Positions 21,560-32,229 of a DNA stretch of 64,000 bases are shown here, in pieces; position 1 is the stretch's first letter, and the number at the start of each line of letters is the position of its first letter. A program made the translations under genes and the position numbers. The notes beneath the pieces are model-generated. The model was not told the origin of the DNA. It did not search any database and saw only the letters and a program-made list of their open reading frames with translations. Source of the DNA: Peltaster fructicola (taxonomy: Eukaryota; Ascomycota; Dothideomycetes); NCBI GenBank assembly GCA_001592805.2, contig CP051140.1, positions 62,001 to 126,000 of the forward strand. The letters run 5' to 3'.

Positions 21560-23738
21560 ATGCTTGGACAGACAGTGGTGTCGGCCTTGATAGCAGGCTC
21601 TGCGCTCTTCGCAGACTATGCCTCTGCTAAGCCTCTCAAGAGCCTGAAGGCCAGGGATCAGACTTGCTACTCTGGAGTCTATGTCATTTACGCCAGAGGC
21701 ACATATGAGCCACAGAACTACAGTCTCTCGGACACGGTCGCCAGAGCTATTACAGCATTGATTCCGGACTCTTTCGCACAGCAGGTCCAATACCCAGCCA
21801 ATACATCCGCTATCTCATTCTCGCTTGGTCAGGCCGCAGCCATCCAGCAGATCACGGACTACTACAATGCATGTCCTTGTGGCAAGACGGTGTTGATGGG
21901 ATACTCCCAGGGAGCGTTTGTTATTGGAAACGCCATTGCCAATCCGAATGCCAGCATCAGCATCCCTCAGTCCATTGGCAAGAATGGTGAGTCGTATGGC
22001 GGGATTTGAAAGAACAAAGCTAACATTGCCAAAGTTGTCTCTGTCCTGCAATTTGGAGACCCACAGCGAGTCCTTGGCCAGGGAGATGTTGGCCAAGGTG
22101 TCGGTGACACCTATCAAGTCTGCAATGTCTCATCGGTGAGCTGGAATGACCATACATGTGTTGCAAAGCTGACAATCACAGGCCGCACCACGATCAGGAG
22201 CTGCATACGATCAGATGAACTTCTACGCCGACCGACTCGACGAGTACTGTGCTATAGGTGATCCGGTCTGCTGTGCAACCGGCAACGACTATAATCAGCA
22301 CCTTGGCTACTTCACCGATCTTACAGCGACGGATGCAGCACAATACGTGCTGGAAAAGCTCAACACAGGCAAGTACGGTTGTGCTGCATCGGCGTCAGCT
22401 AGTATCTCGCAACCTTCTCGGTCAGCCTCAGCTTCGATCGTGAAGTCGACCGGCGTTGCTGCTTCATCGTCTGCGGCTGTCTCAACCGGTACTGCTGCTT
22501 CCTCAGTTGTGGTACGATCGACCGGCGCCGCTGCCTCGTCATCTGCAGCTGTGACAGGATCAAGCTCAAAGGCCTCATCTGCCTGCAACGCGAAGTCACG
22601 ATCTGCCTCGAAATCTGCTTCACAAGCTCCAGCCTCGTCCTCTGTACGATCTGGCGCAAGTGTCAGCGCATCGAAAGTTTCGTCTGGCAGTGTCGGTACC
22701 GCCTCAGCTTCTGTTTCCCGAAAGGCCAGCTCAGGCACCGCAGCTTCAGGAACATCACGAAGTGTGTCACTCCGCCCATCTGGATCCGGTGCAAGTACTG
22801 GTGCGTCGGCATGCACCAAGAAGAGCCGTTCTGCAAAGCCATCGACAGGTGCCATCTCTAAGGCTAGCTCTGGTCTCGCAAGTGCGTCTTCAGGTGCGGC
22901 AGCATCTTCCAAACCAGCCTCAGGCGTCTCCCGACCAGCGTCTGGCACTTCCGTTCCAGCATCAGGCACATCGCGACCTGCGTCGATACGTCCTTCTGGG
23001 TCTGTTATAGGCTCCAGCTCTCGTGTTTCGGCATGCACCAAGAAGAGCCGCTCAACAAAGCCATCATCTGGTGCAGTGTCTAAGGCCACCTCTGGTATTG
23101 CAAGTGCTTCCTCGAGTGTTGTTGGATCCTCAAAACCAGCTTCTGCCAGCGTGCCTGCATCGAGCGGCAGTGCCTCGAAGACTACAGTGCCTGCGTCGAG
23201 TGGCACTGGCCCAAAGACTACCGTGCCAGCATCGTCCGGCACTGGCCCGAAGACTACCGTGCCAGCATCATCCGGCACTGCCCCGAAGACCATCGTGCCA
23301 GCATCGTCCGCTGCTTCCCAGCCTTCAATCAAGTCGAGCGGTTCTGTCAGCTCTCCTGCTGCATCTAAAAGCACTCCTATCTACACTAGCACCGAAACTG
23401 TGCTGTTGTCAACCTCAAAGAGCGCTGCATCGTCCTTGGTCAGTGTAGCCACATCTAAGGCTAGTGCTTCAGCTTCTCTGTCATCAGCAGCAAGCACCAG
23501 CAAATCGGTGGTGACGACCATCTCTGCCAGTACCGTGACAACGAAGATCGTGACAACATCACCATTCACGACCTCCAAGTCATCCTCGACATTGAAGACC
23601 ACCTCCACTCCAAAGAGTACCTCTACTAAGGCTACTACAACCCAGACTGGGTACCCTGCGCCAACCAACTACTACAGCAACCCTCTGCAGGGCTTGGAGA
23701 GTTTCTTCAACTCATTGGGGAATCTATTTCACTTCTAA
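21560..23738 (+). CDS. cutinase-family esterase with a very long Ser/Ala-rich tail
   Basis: Three exons (21560-21986, 22035-22135, 22182-23738), with 48- and 46-nt introns bearing CTAAC/CTGAC branch sites, give 694 residues. The signal peptide is MLGQTVVSALIAGSALFADYASA. The cutinase domain spans about 35-235, with Ser116 in GYSQG, Asp203 in GDPVCC and His216 in NQHLGYF, plus paired Cys. Cutinases are usually 200-230 residues; here about 450 extra residues of Ser, Ala, Thr and Pro follow, with internal duplications (two CTKKSRS blocks and four 12-residue GTGPKTTVPASS-like units). The end is a short non-Ser block, NPLQGLESFFNSLGNLFHF. The tail is expected to be O-glycosylated and may hold the enzyme in the wall. 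A related acetylxylan esterase activity cannot be ruled out. Confidence 0.9.
23163..23306 (+). repeat. 36-bp in-frame tandem repeat (about four units)
   Basis: About four units of a 36-bp repeat encode 12-residue units of the SGTGPKTTVPAS type in the tail of the cutinase-family gene. Neighbouring units are almost identical, suggesting recent expansion. Confidence 0.8.
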
Positions 23739-24136
23739 AGGCATCAGCACGATATGATAGACGATTGATCGATGAAAACTTCACGAAATGAAGCACTGTA
23801 TGATATGCATGTATGGCATTTCGAGAGTCTACAATGCTAGTAATCTGTAGTAGTACCACCCGACTACACAACTGACCATTGAGCTTCCTCACCCGTGCCA
23901 GTTTCCTTTGTCATAAAATCGTCAAGAGTGCATGTATCATGTCGATGGGTAGGCATCTTTCTATTAGTTCCCATTTCGCCATTGCATTTGCTTATTCTGT
24001 ACAGTAGTGCTCGTGCTTTGTTCAGCCATGCTTCGATCACAAGTTTGGAGTGTAACAATGCGTCGGAGAGTGTGCTATGGACCTGTGCGCTGTCGAGATA
24101 GATGGCTGGAGCGCGAGTATGCTAAGGCCTTTACGT
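23739..24136. other. intergenic between converging genes
   Basis: No gene seen; it should hold two 3' ends. Confidence 0.5.
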
Positions 24137-25345
24137 TCAGTAACGCTTCGGCCCCAGGTATGGTGATGCACCTGGGGTCTGCCGAGTGCTTTGGCTCTGC
24201 TGCATGGACGAGAAGCTGGAACGAGAGCGTGCCAAGGCTTCTATGTCTTCTGGATATATGGTAGGAATGAATGGACGTGTATCAAGGATTTGTCCTGGAA
24301 TCTGAGCCTGTGCAAACGGCGAGCTCTTCGTGGCAGGCCAAGGAGGCGGTGGCTGTCGACGTTCAGTCCAGTTGAATGAAGTTGGTGGCCGTGGAGGTAG
24401 TGGATGTTCAATGCGACCAGGTGTGGCATGCTTCTTGATAGAAGATTCTTTCGACGTTGAATCTGCTGTTGAGGGCGGCATGCTTTGTCGGATTGTCGGA
24501 CGCGGAGGCAGGCAGTTATGCTGTGAACCTGTGGATGACTTGAATGGATGAGACTTGCCATGCATACTCTGATACAGTGTTGAAGCTGCTCCAAGGCCAG
24601 CTGGTGTTGATGGTGGTGGCATGCTCTGTCGCGCAGTCGAATGTTGCCATGATTTGATTGGGGGCAACATGCTCTGCTGTGCATTAGATCGTTTGCTCTC
24701 GATGGCATCAGTGGCATCAGGCCACTCAGCTGGAGAATGCTCGATGGACTGCTGTGTTGGCATCCCTCCAGCCTCGCTCTCGTTATCCAGCATTGACGAC
24801 ACACTGCTCTGACGAGCCGATCGCTCACTTGCACTGCTGGCGTTCGCCAAGGAAGATGCAGATGGCTCCGTGCTCTGTCGTGCTGAGCGCACACCTTTGT
24901 TGCTGGCATTAGCCGATGACAACGCAGGTGACGCAATAATGCGAGGTGCTGGTGTATTGAATGCTTCGAGAAGTTCTGATGAGTGCGACATAGATCGGAA
25001 GAAATGTCGCGGGTTGAGCTGTTGGGAGATGGACTGGTCGTCGCCGTGATTTATTGCGTCTTTCTTCTTGCCTTGTTGTGACATGTCCTTCTTGTTGGTC
25101 TGGTCTGGTGCATCCTTCTTGCCTCGTCGTGACACATCCTCCTTCCTGCTCTGATCTGATACATCCTCCGGCTTGCTCTGATATGACGTCTCCGTCTTCT
25201 TGCCATGACGAGAGGTATCCTGCTTCTTATTGTGTCGAGCCGCATCCTCCTTGGCTTGTCGTGATGTAACTTGCTCTTTACTTCGCTTGGTAGCTTCTTC
25301 TAACTTCACCCGCTTGTGTCGATGGTAAGCCTGTAGCGCCTCATC
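24137..25345 (-). CDS. long open frame continuing the AT-hook gene after one TAG
   Basis: This frame of 402 codons starts directly after the TAG that ends the AT-hook frame and is in the same frame. It has no ATG for about its first 90 codons, so it is unlikely to be a separate gene. It begins DEALQAYHRHKRVKLEEATK (helical, charged), then shows 9-residue units of the HGKKTETSY / QSRKEDVSR type, then Ser/Gln-rich sequence with several RQSM and PPRP words, and ends GASPYLGPKRY. The TAG is preceded by CTGAC and ATATAG, which looks like a 3' splice site, so this is probably a 3' exon of the AT-hook gene. I see no matching strong donor; the choices in phase are GTACAC at 25471 and GTGCCT at 25441. 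Confidence 0.5.
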   Translation of the reverse strand, partial: DEALQAYHRHKRVKLEEATKRSKEQVTSRQAKEDAARHNKKQDTSRHGKKTETSYQSKPEDVSDQSRKEDVSRRGKKDAPDQTNKKDMSQQGKKKDAINHGDDQSISQQLNPRHFFRSMSHSSELLEAFNTPAPRIIASPALSSANASNKGVRSARQSTEPSASSLANASSASERSARQSSVSSMLDNESEAGGMPTQQSIEHSPAEWPDATDAIESKRSNAQQSMLPPIKSWQHSTARQSMPPPSTPAGLGAASTLYQSMHGKSHPFKSSTGSQHNCLPPRPTIRQSMPPSTADSTSKESSIKKHATPGRIEHPLPPRPPTSFNWTERRQPPPPWPATKSSPFAQAQIPGQILDTRPFIPTIYPEDIEALARSRSSFSSMQQSQSTRQTPGASPYLGPKRY

Positions 25346-26881
25346 CTATATTGCGTCAGGTGACAATCGTCGCGGTGAACGATCAGCTCCAGCAGTGGAA
25401 TCCTCAAAGTCGTCGTCTTCACGGGATCGCTTGCGAGGCACTCTCGCACGATCTCCAGGTCCGTTGTGTACAAGTATGGCAGCCTTCGGATCGATGACTT
25501 CCCAGTCTGCGATGATGAGCAACTCTCGGTGATGTCGCTCAGCTCGCTCAGCCTCAGTCTCTCGTGGAAGTCGATAAGATGAGATGTGAAACTCTGCTCG
25601 ACCTTCCATGTCTTGAGCTACCATCAACGACCAGTCCAGTTTGTTGCCAGCCTGATCCCTATCAGGCAGTGGATCGCCAGGACGGATGCCACTAGGTTGA
25701 CCAGCGCAGAGAGCGGCGCGATCGAGCACCTTTGGAGGACTCCGTGTCTTACCAGTCTCGAAAGTGCTTGTAGTGTCCTTGTCGGGCTTCTGTGTAGCAT
25801 CTGCCTTCAGAGCGGTCTGTTTGACTGGTCGTTGCTCTCCACGAACGAAAGATTCTTGCTGGTTATAGTCGTGATCGTGTCGCTTGTCGACGTAGGACTT
25901 TGGAGTGTGATTGTGATCGTCTAGTTCTGCTTCCGGTGGTGTCAAGGGTGCCTGCTTGTCAAGCTGTGTTGCATCGACCACGTTGTCTCCAAGTGGCGAG
26001 TCATTCCTAGCCTCGTCACCGTTGAGCTGCTCCTCGAGAGCTCTGTCACGCTCCTTGATTCTTTCGTATAGAGCTGCAGCTTCATCGTATTCCTGCTTGA
26101 CTTTTCTGACCCTCGATTGAATTGCGAGGAATTTGACGAGGTTGCGAGCGATATCCCCAGTCACCTTATCTGGCCATGAAATTGGTTCAACCTTAAGACC
26201 TTGCTCTTTGGCCTTCTGTTTAGCAGCAGCAGCTGCTGCTCCTAGATCGCGACGCTTCTTGAGCTCCTTGATTGGTCGCTCAGCTTGACTGCGAGTCTTG
26301 CGTGTGGTGGTGGTCGCAGTGAACTCGTTGTCATCTTCGTCTTCACGCTCCGACTGTTCGTCGTTGTCAGACTCTTCACGGCGCACAGCGTTCTTGCAAG
26401 GCCGGCCACGCTTACGTGGTGAAGCAGCGTGCTGACTTGCTGTATCCTTGCGCTTTCCTAGCACGGACCTCTCATTCTTCCGCAGCACTGGTTCGTCAGG
26501 CAGTGGGTTCTTTCGAGGACGGCCGCGCTTGCGCTTGGCTGCTGGTGGTTCCAAGACTGATTCCTGCTCCTGCTCTGCGACATCCTCGTCCTCAGCTTCT
26601 GCGTTACGCTTACGCTTGAGGTAGCGTTCTGGCTGAGCTTCGAGCCACTCTGCTTTGGTGTTCTCATCGACAACATAAGCGGCGCCTTTGTAGTAGTAGA
26701 CCTGAGCTTCATTCTCTTTCTTGACTTTGTCGCCTTTCAAGGCATCGTTCGCGTCGATGCGGAGACGGTCGAGAGCGCGTTGCTGGGCTCTAGTGAGGGT
26801 GCCATCGTTGTTGTCTCCAGGTTCGGCGGTGGTGGTTGGCGCGTCTTCCGCGGCCGCAGCGCTGCGACGCGTTTGGCGCAT
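25346..26881 (-). CDS. AT-hook DNA-binding protein (5' part or short form)
   Basis: The frame encodes 511 residues from the ATG at 26879-26881 (MRQTRRSAAAAEDAP); earlier codons lack an ATG in a good place. Two AT-hook cores lie at about 117-125 (KRKRGRPRKNP) and 156-164 (PRKRGRPCKNA, where Cys replaces the second basic residue). They are followed by an acidic block, a basic block with an Ala run (about 215-220) and a helical coiled-coil-like stretch (about 245-290). It is probably a nuclear protein binding the minor groove of AT-rich DNA. Near the C-terminus is a more ordered part (DWSLMVAQDMEGRAEFHI, LLIIADWEVIDPKAA). It stops at a TAG that may be a splice acceptor (see the next frame downstream), so this end may be wrong. 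Confidence 0.72.
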   Translation of the reverse strand: MRQTRRSAAAAEDAPTTTAEPGDNNDGTLTRAQQRALDRLRIDANDALKGDKVKKENEAQVYYYKGAAYVVDENTKAEWLEAQPERYLKRKRNAEAEDEDVAEQEQESVLEPPAAKRKRGRPRKNPLPDEPVLRKNERSVLGKRKDTASQHAASPRKRGRPCKNAVRREESDNDEQSEREDEDDNEFTATTTTRKTRSQAERPIKELKKRRDLGAAAAAAKQKAKEQGLKVEPISWPDKVTGDIARNLVKFLAIQSRVRKVKQEYDEAAALYERIKERDRALEEQLNGDEARNDSPLGDNVVDATQLDKQAPLTPPEAELDDHNHTPKSYVDKRHDHDYNQQESFVRGEQRPVKQTALKADATQKPDKDTTSTFETGKTRSPPKVLDRAALCAGQPSGIRPGDPLPDRDQAGNKLDWSLMVAQDMEGRAEFHISSYRLPRETEAERAERHHRELLIIADWEVIDPKAAILVHNGPGDRARVPRKRSREDDDFEDSTAGADRSPRRLSPDAI

Positions 26882-27888
26882 GGTGGGTGGTGAGTAGTGG
26901 GTGCTTCTGAGGGTTTGTTGCTGGAGGTTATTGTGTTCGTAGGTGTTTGTGATACTTGCTTTGATGGTGGAGGGAGTGTCGTGTCGCAGGAGAAAATGTT
27001 TGTACTTATGCTTGATCGCGCATGTCACATTGAATCGGAGGTGAACTTCAATTATGGACAAATGAGGTAACGACTGCCCCACGCAAAATCAGGGTCCATC
27101 ACGCGTTTCACAAGCCACCTCAGCCACGTTCAGCTTGTACCATTCATATCGACACCAGCGAGTACGGGGTGCGCAAGACCTGTATCAGACGAGCGCCTAC
27201 GAGACTGCGCAGCTCGGGTATCACACGATCGCTACTGCAAGTAAATACTATGGAGTGACGGCTGCACGCTTCGCTATATCGATATTCCCAGGGACCTTCT
27301 CAAAATCATGTTGCTAATGTGATGCTGTGGGACGTCCATCGACAATGCTTTCCAAACACATGCGACGACCGTGCTTGAGGAGCCCAGAGGGTCGCATTCT
27401 GCGCACACCGCCATAGCAGGCTTCTGGCCTGCTTGTGATAACGACTACTACCGCACTATTAAGTGTGCGAGCAACACTGCGACCTTCCTACTCTTCGCCA
27501 AGGTCTACCACGCTTTGTGTGACTTCCTGCTTACGTGCTCGATGAAAGCCGTTGTCGACTTGTCTGAGTGGTATCAGAGCTGGTGTGGAAGCGTCCGTCT
27601 AATGCGATCATTCAACCTTGATCGAGATGTCTGTACCCATCTTCTACCCATCGAACCCTGTCATTTTTGTCAGCCAGACCACAGTACAAGAGACCGACGA
27701 CCTACACAGGTCAAATCGCAGATCTGCCTGTATCCTATGATGACCTTGACATCAAACTGGAAAGCAGTTGTCCCAGGTCCAAAATACCTTCTTAACAAGC
27801 TGGAACTTGCTGTGAGCTATTTTGTGCGGATCGTAGTGATAGCCTGGCCGGAAAGAACTGATCGCTTGGCCTAATCAACTTCTCCTAC
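26882..27888. other. intergenic, nothing recognisable
   Basis: About 1 kb separate the AT-hook gene start from the 3' end of the next gene on the same strand. An open frame at 27371-27874 begins with a non-ATG codon and has no recognisable features. Confidence 0.5.
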
Positions 27889-29871
27889 TCAAACGACAAA
27901 GTCATCCATAGAGAATAACGAATCGTTGTACACAGCACCCATATCAAGCTCCAACATCCACGACACTGGGTCCTGGTCCACGAAGCTGTCGTCAGTATTG
28001 CTCCAGGAAGTCGAGTTGATTGTCGAGCTCGCCGTTGGTGCAGGATCCATGGCGGACACTCCAACGTCACCTCGATGCTGCTTGCCTATAGTCACTCTTC
28101 CCAGCATCGGTACACGCAGTGTGAGCCGCTCCGGCGAACTTGATACATCGAACCACGCCTGTAACGAGCGTAGTGCGGCGGCAGCCTCGACTGTGAATCC
28201 AGTCGGTGCAACATCGCGCTCCAGCCAAGTGACGGCCTCTTCCACCAGGGCTTTCCGATCCCGCAATGCAGCTTGAGTATGACTACCCGACTGCTGCGAA
28301 AGCAGGAGAATGATCGATGTGGTGAAGATCTGGATGTGGATCATCCTTATGAAAGGAAAGCCTTCAATGAGTAACCTTCTCAAGACCAAATATCGGCGTA
28401 TCGTCTGTTGGCAGGCATCAATTCCAGCAGTACGGCTGTACTCATACTCTTTGCCTGGATCACTCCGTATACTCGCATGCAGGTGTATGCGCACCATGAG
28501 ATAAGAGTGCAGATACTGTGCGAAATGGCGAGGTTCGAGTCGTTGCTCGGGATCCATCCACCATGCCTGGCCTGGCTTGTGAGCCAAAGCACGCATCCTG
28601 CTATCTGCGAGAAGTATCTTGTCATAGACTTTTTCGAAGGAAGTCTTCTGTGCTAGCTCCTCATCGATATCTTGAACGTTCATGGCGATTGATGCAAGCT
28701 CGGACATGTACGCGGCTACGGAGACCTCGCCAGTGTTGTCGATCAGAGGCTTGGGTGGCAGCTTGTAGGCCTTTGTGGCAGACGGTAGGTTGAACATCAT
28801 GGAGATCATGCGGTCGGTAGAGCAGATTGTATCAAAGAGTGCGGATCGATCGTTGTCGTCCTCATCGCCAGTGGATTGCTGTTGCGTGTATGGCGCCCTC
28901 TGTAGGCCTGTGAATTCTGCCATTGCTATGACACGACGCACTGCTGTGAATGTACCTCGAACATCGCCACGAACGAGCAATCTGTGCATAGTCAGCATGA
29001 GCGTCGAGTTTAGCTCGGCGCCTCACAGTCTTGAGTATAGTAACATGGTCTTGATGCCATCCGTTGTGCTAGCTAGACTATCGTCATCAAAGACAGTAGT
29101 CTGTAGGGCGTCAACGACTGCTCTGACAAATGCTGAAGGATGTTCGAGAGTCTCCCATCTCGCATCGGGAGCAGCAGCAGCGTTAGTATACTGTACAACG
29201 GTCATGGCCATTGCTACCAAGAACGCTGCCAGAGCGAGTGGGTGTGCGTCGTCACTCATCACCTTCTCGTACTTATCAATCAGATCCGTCGAGCTCAATA
29301 TTGGCGACGCTGTTGGAAACAGCTTGTGATAGACTTGTAACCATGGCTCAGCAGAACGTGCTATGATGTGGACGTCTTCCCTCGCTGGCACGAGCCGTTG
29401 AAGTCTTGCACGTATATTGGCGAATCGAGGATTATGGGCGGTGGCTTGCTGCTTCAACAGGAGCGATCCGTCTGTAGAAGCGTTCTCGAAGAGCAACCTG
29501 AGATGGGTGGGTGGACTTGCGAGAGACGATTCGGGAAATACATCGTCGGTGCCGACAGGCTCAGAAGTGCCATCAACCAGTCTGGCCACCTGTTGCTCGA
29601 GGCGAGCTATTCTATCATAAGAATCTGTGGTTCGTCTTGTGGTCGGCTTGCTTTTGTCACGATAGAGCTGAGGTGTACATCTTTGCTGTCGTGTAGCGCA
29701 GGGCTTACAGGTGCCTTGTGAGTGTTCTGAGAACTCGCATTTGATCTTTCGTTGTCGGCCTGTGTTCGAGTTAGATGGAACCCGTTACCTATCAGGTACC
29801 TGTCCAAGCATACACTCGACACAACTCTTCGTGCCCTTCCGAAACTTCTTCTGGCCGAGCTCGAGCATCAT
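27889..29871 (-). CDS. Zn2Cys6 (fungal binuclear cluster) transcription factor
   Basis: Three exons (29814-29871, 29027-29759, 27889-28981) give 627 residues. The first intron (54 nt, GTATGC, CTAAC branch) splits the second Cys codon of the zinc cluster; splicing yields CVECRQRKIKC, then CKPC and the last Cys, with Cys at 17, 20, 27, 37, 40 and 47 in the C-x2-C-x6-C-x9-C-x2-C-x6-C spacing. The second intron (45 nt, GTGAGG, GCTGAC) restores the frame across MLLYSRL-LLVRGDVRG. A helix with heptads follows the cluster (RIARLEQQVARL, the usual dimer element), then a middle homology region. It should be a nuclear regulator binding CGG/CCG-containing sites. The target pathway is unknown. Confidence 0.9.
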
Positions 29872-30249
29872 GCATCATGTGGGTGGCATCTCGGCCGATC
29901 GAGATCTGTTCATCGCTAGATGATGGCTGATGTCGGGCAGAGAGAGCGAACATCGGACGAACTAGTTCGTCCATGAGGGTCTAGAAGAGAAGCTGACTTA
30001 CCTGAGGCAGCATAGAGTATTTTAGTCCTGACCAATGACCACAGTTGCCGCGTATACAAGCCTACGACATGCCAAGCCTTTCGTCCGACTGGGAATCGCT
30101 TTCATCCGTCACTGCTGGTGGTAGCGACAGGTTATGGTGGCCATATATACCTTGCCGGAGAGTACAAAGAGAAGTCATGCATACCATCAAGACCAATTGC
30201 GAGGCATACACCATCCAGATCGATCATCAAAAACACATGAACAGTCATC
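29872..30249. promoter_or_regulatory. divergent promoter between the Zn2Cys6 and membrane protein genes
   Basis: 378 bp lie between two diverging starts. No clear TATA box or repeat. Confidence 0.4.
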
Positions 30250-31228
30250 ATGACATCTGCTCAAGTATCAGGTGTAGGTACTATCTTGCTCACAGCTCTA
30301 TCGAAGACAACTAACACAACGACAGCCGCCGTATGCTCCCACCACCTCATTCCTAGGCGGTTACCCAGAACTCTCAGTCGACGTTCCCATCTGTGCAGTC
30401 TTTCTCGCAATCTTCTTGACGAGTGCCATCAGCAATGGCATACTCTTCCAGCATAATCGCCGCCGAGGCCACTTCTTCCTCTTCACAGCACTCTTCACCG
30501 GCTTCAGCATGGCAAGAGTGTTGACATGCGTTCTACGAATCGTATGGGCGACGAGAAAAGACAACGTCTCCGTTGGCATCGCTGCAACATTGTTCGCCAA
30601 CCTGGGTACCTTCATACTGTTCATCGCCAACCTGCTGTTCGCACAGCGTATCCTCAGAGCCCGGCGACCGAGCCTCGGGTGGCATCCTGCTGTAAAGACA
30701 GTCTTGATCCTGGCATACTGCTGTCTTGCGCTTGTGGCAGTGCTGGTCATCGTCTTCACAGTGCTGTCTTATTACACCCAAGACATGAGCCTACTGCTCG
30801 TGGTCAAGGACGTCCAGCTCGCCGCTGCCACATACCTCTTCGTGTTCGTGGTGTCGCCATACCTGCTACTGCTGACAGCATGGTTGCCAGGTCTCTCCAG
30901 ACCTTCTTCAGAACAGACGTTTGGAGTAGCATCACTTGAGCACAAGACGATCATCCTGCTGGTACTCATCTCTCTGATGACACTCGATGATGGTTTCAAG
31001 TTCGGCACTGCATGGCTGGGAGCAGTATATCCGTTGAGCAACCCACCGTGGTATCACTCAAGAGCATGCTATTATTGCTTCGGATTCATGCTGGAGGTCC
31101 TCTATCTGATCGTCGTGCTGGCTTTCCGAGTCGATTTGAAGTTTCATGTTCCCAATGGCAGCAGCAAGGTCAGAAGCTATGCTGGATCGGAAGAGAAGCC
31201 AGACAGGACTGGAAGCGAGGACTTATGA
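30250..31228 (+). CDS. seven-helix membrane protein, DUF3112-like
   Basis: A tiny first exon (30250-30264, MTSAQ) and a second exon (30326-31228) are joined by a 61-nt intron (GTATCA, CTAAC branch, GACAG), giving 305 residues. The joined start reads MTSAQPPYAPTTSFLGGYP, followed by SVDVPICAVFLAIF. Seven hydrophobic segments lie at about 24-46, 55-75, 89-110, 128-151, 167-191, 211-226 and 252-272. The tail is polar and charged (SEEKPDRTGSEDL). This matches my memory of the fungal DUF3112 membrane family, whose function is not known. The topology resembles receptor-like or RTA1-type proteins, but no ligand can be inferred. Confidence 0.78.
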
Positions 31229-32229
31229 TGACAGCTTATGTCTCCTGCTCTGATGAGATCTGTACGATTATAGGGAAATACCCAGTTCGCACGTGGGCGA
31301 GGAGACTGGAAGTTGTCTCCTGCCATGGCTTGAGCTTACGATATCTGTACAATTAGTGTTCTTGAGCCGCACTCCTACGAGCTTACTTCTGACAGTGCAT
31401 TAATGCTGACTCTTGTCTGTGCTGGCGCCGCGCCGGGCAGCTCTTAAATCTCTCATGAATACCTCCAACAGCATCTAATCGATGGGAAGAGTGCTCTCAT
31501 GGTTTCGGCAAGCGTCAGATGTCTTCTGACATTCCAACACCTCGACACTTCTGGGCTGTAAGAGTGGCACAGCTTGTGGCTGAGCCAGTTCACCTGGGTC
31601 CAGACCAGCCTTACTCTCAAACCTACCTCAACAACGTCACCTTATGAGAGTATCTCGTGATCCCATGCTCTATGTCACAGCGCTGAAGGAAGTGTCGCCA
31701 CCAGGCCAACTCCAGAAGATGTAGAATCAAGGAAATACTATCAATTAGAGACAGGGTCTGCGTCAGATCAAGCACTCCACGGGTTCTGCCACTAAACTCT
31801 ACCGAGCACGCCAGTCCGTCTTACCAAACCCACGAGTAGAGAAGAGCCAGTGCTCACGAGGTGGAACGATGGAGAACGTTGCCAGTGCGATGGGGATCAC
31901 TGAGCTGTCGATAAGAACACTACTCATCCTTCGCCGGCAAGACGGCAGTGAAGGAGTACATTCGCCTCTCGCCAGGTACACGTTGCACAATGCAAGTTCT
32001 GGAAGAGACGGTTAAAGAACGTCGTCGTCGGCGGCTTACCGTCTTCTAGCCCAGTAAGTTAGCGAAGCAGCAAGCGTTGGCCATTAAATAAGACTCTAAA
32101 AGCACGCAGATCGATCATCAACCTCCTTGCATAGAAACACCTACGACTACTCGCCGCTTTCTTCTCCTTTCTTGCATTGTCTTACTTGTTACAGCAGCGT
32201 TCCTGCATTCTACTTACATCACCGCACAT
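31229..32229. other. intergenic, nothing recognisable
   Basis: 1 kb lies between two + strand genes. Only short featureless frames are seen. It should carry the promoter of the aspartyl protease gene. Confidence 0.5.

Noticed and set aside
22307-23374. 355-codon open frame antisense to the cutinase tail
   Set aside because: It is opposite the Ser/Ala-rich repeats, whose codon bias keeps the other strand open. The cutinase frame has a signal peptide, splice sites and a triad, while the antisense frame has none of these.
27371-27874. 167-codon plus-strand frame
   Set aside because: Starts with a non-ATG codon and shows no recognisable motif; likely chance.
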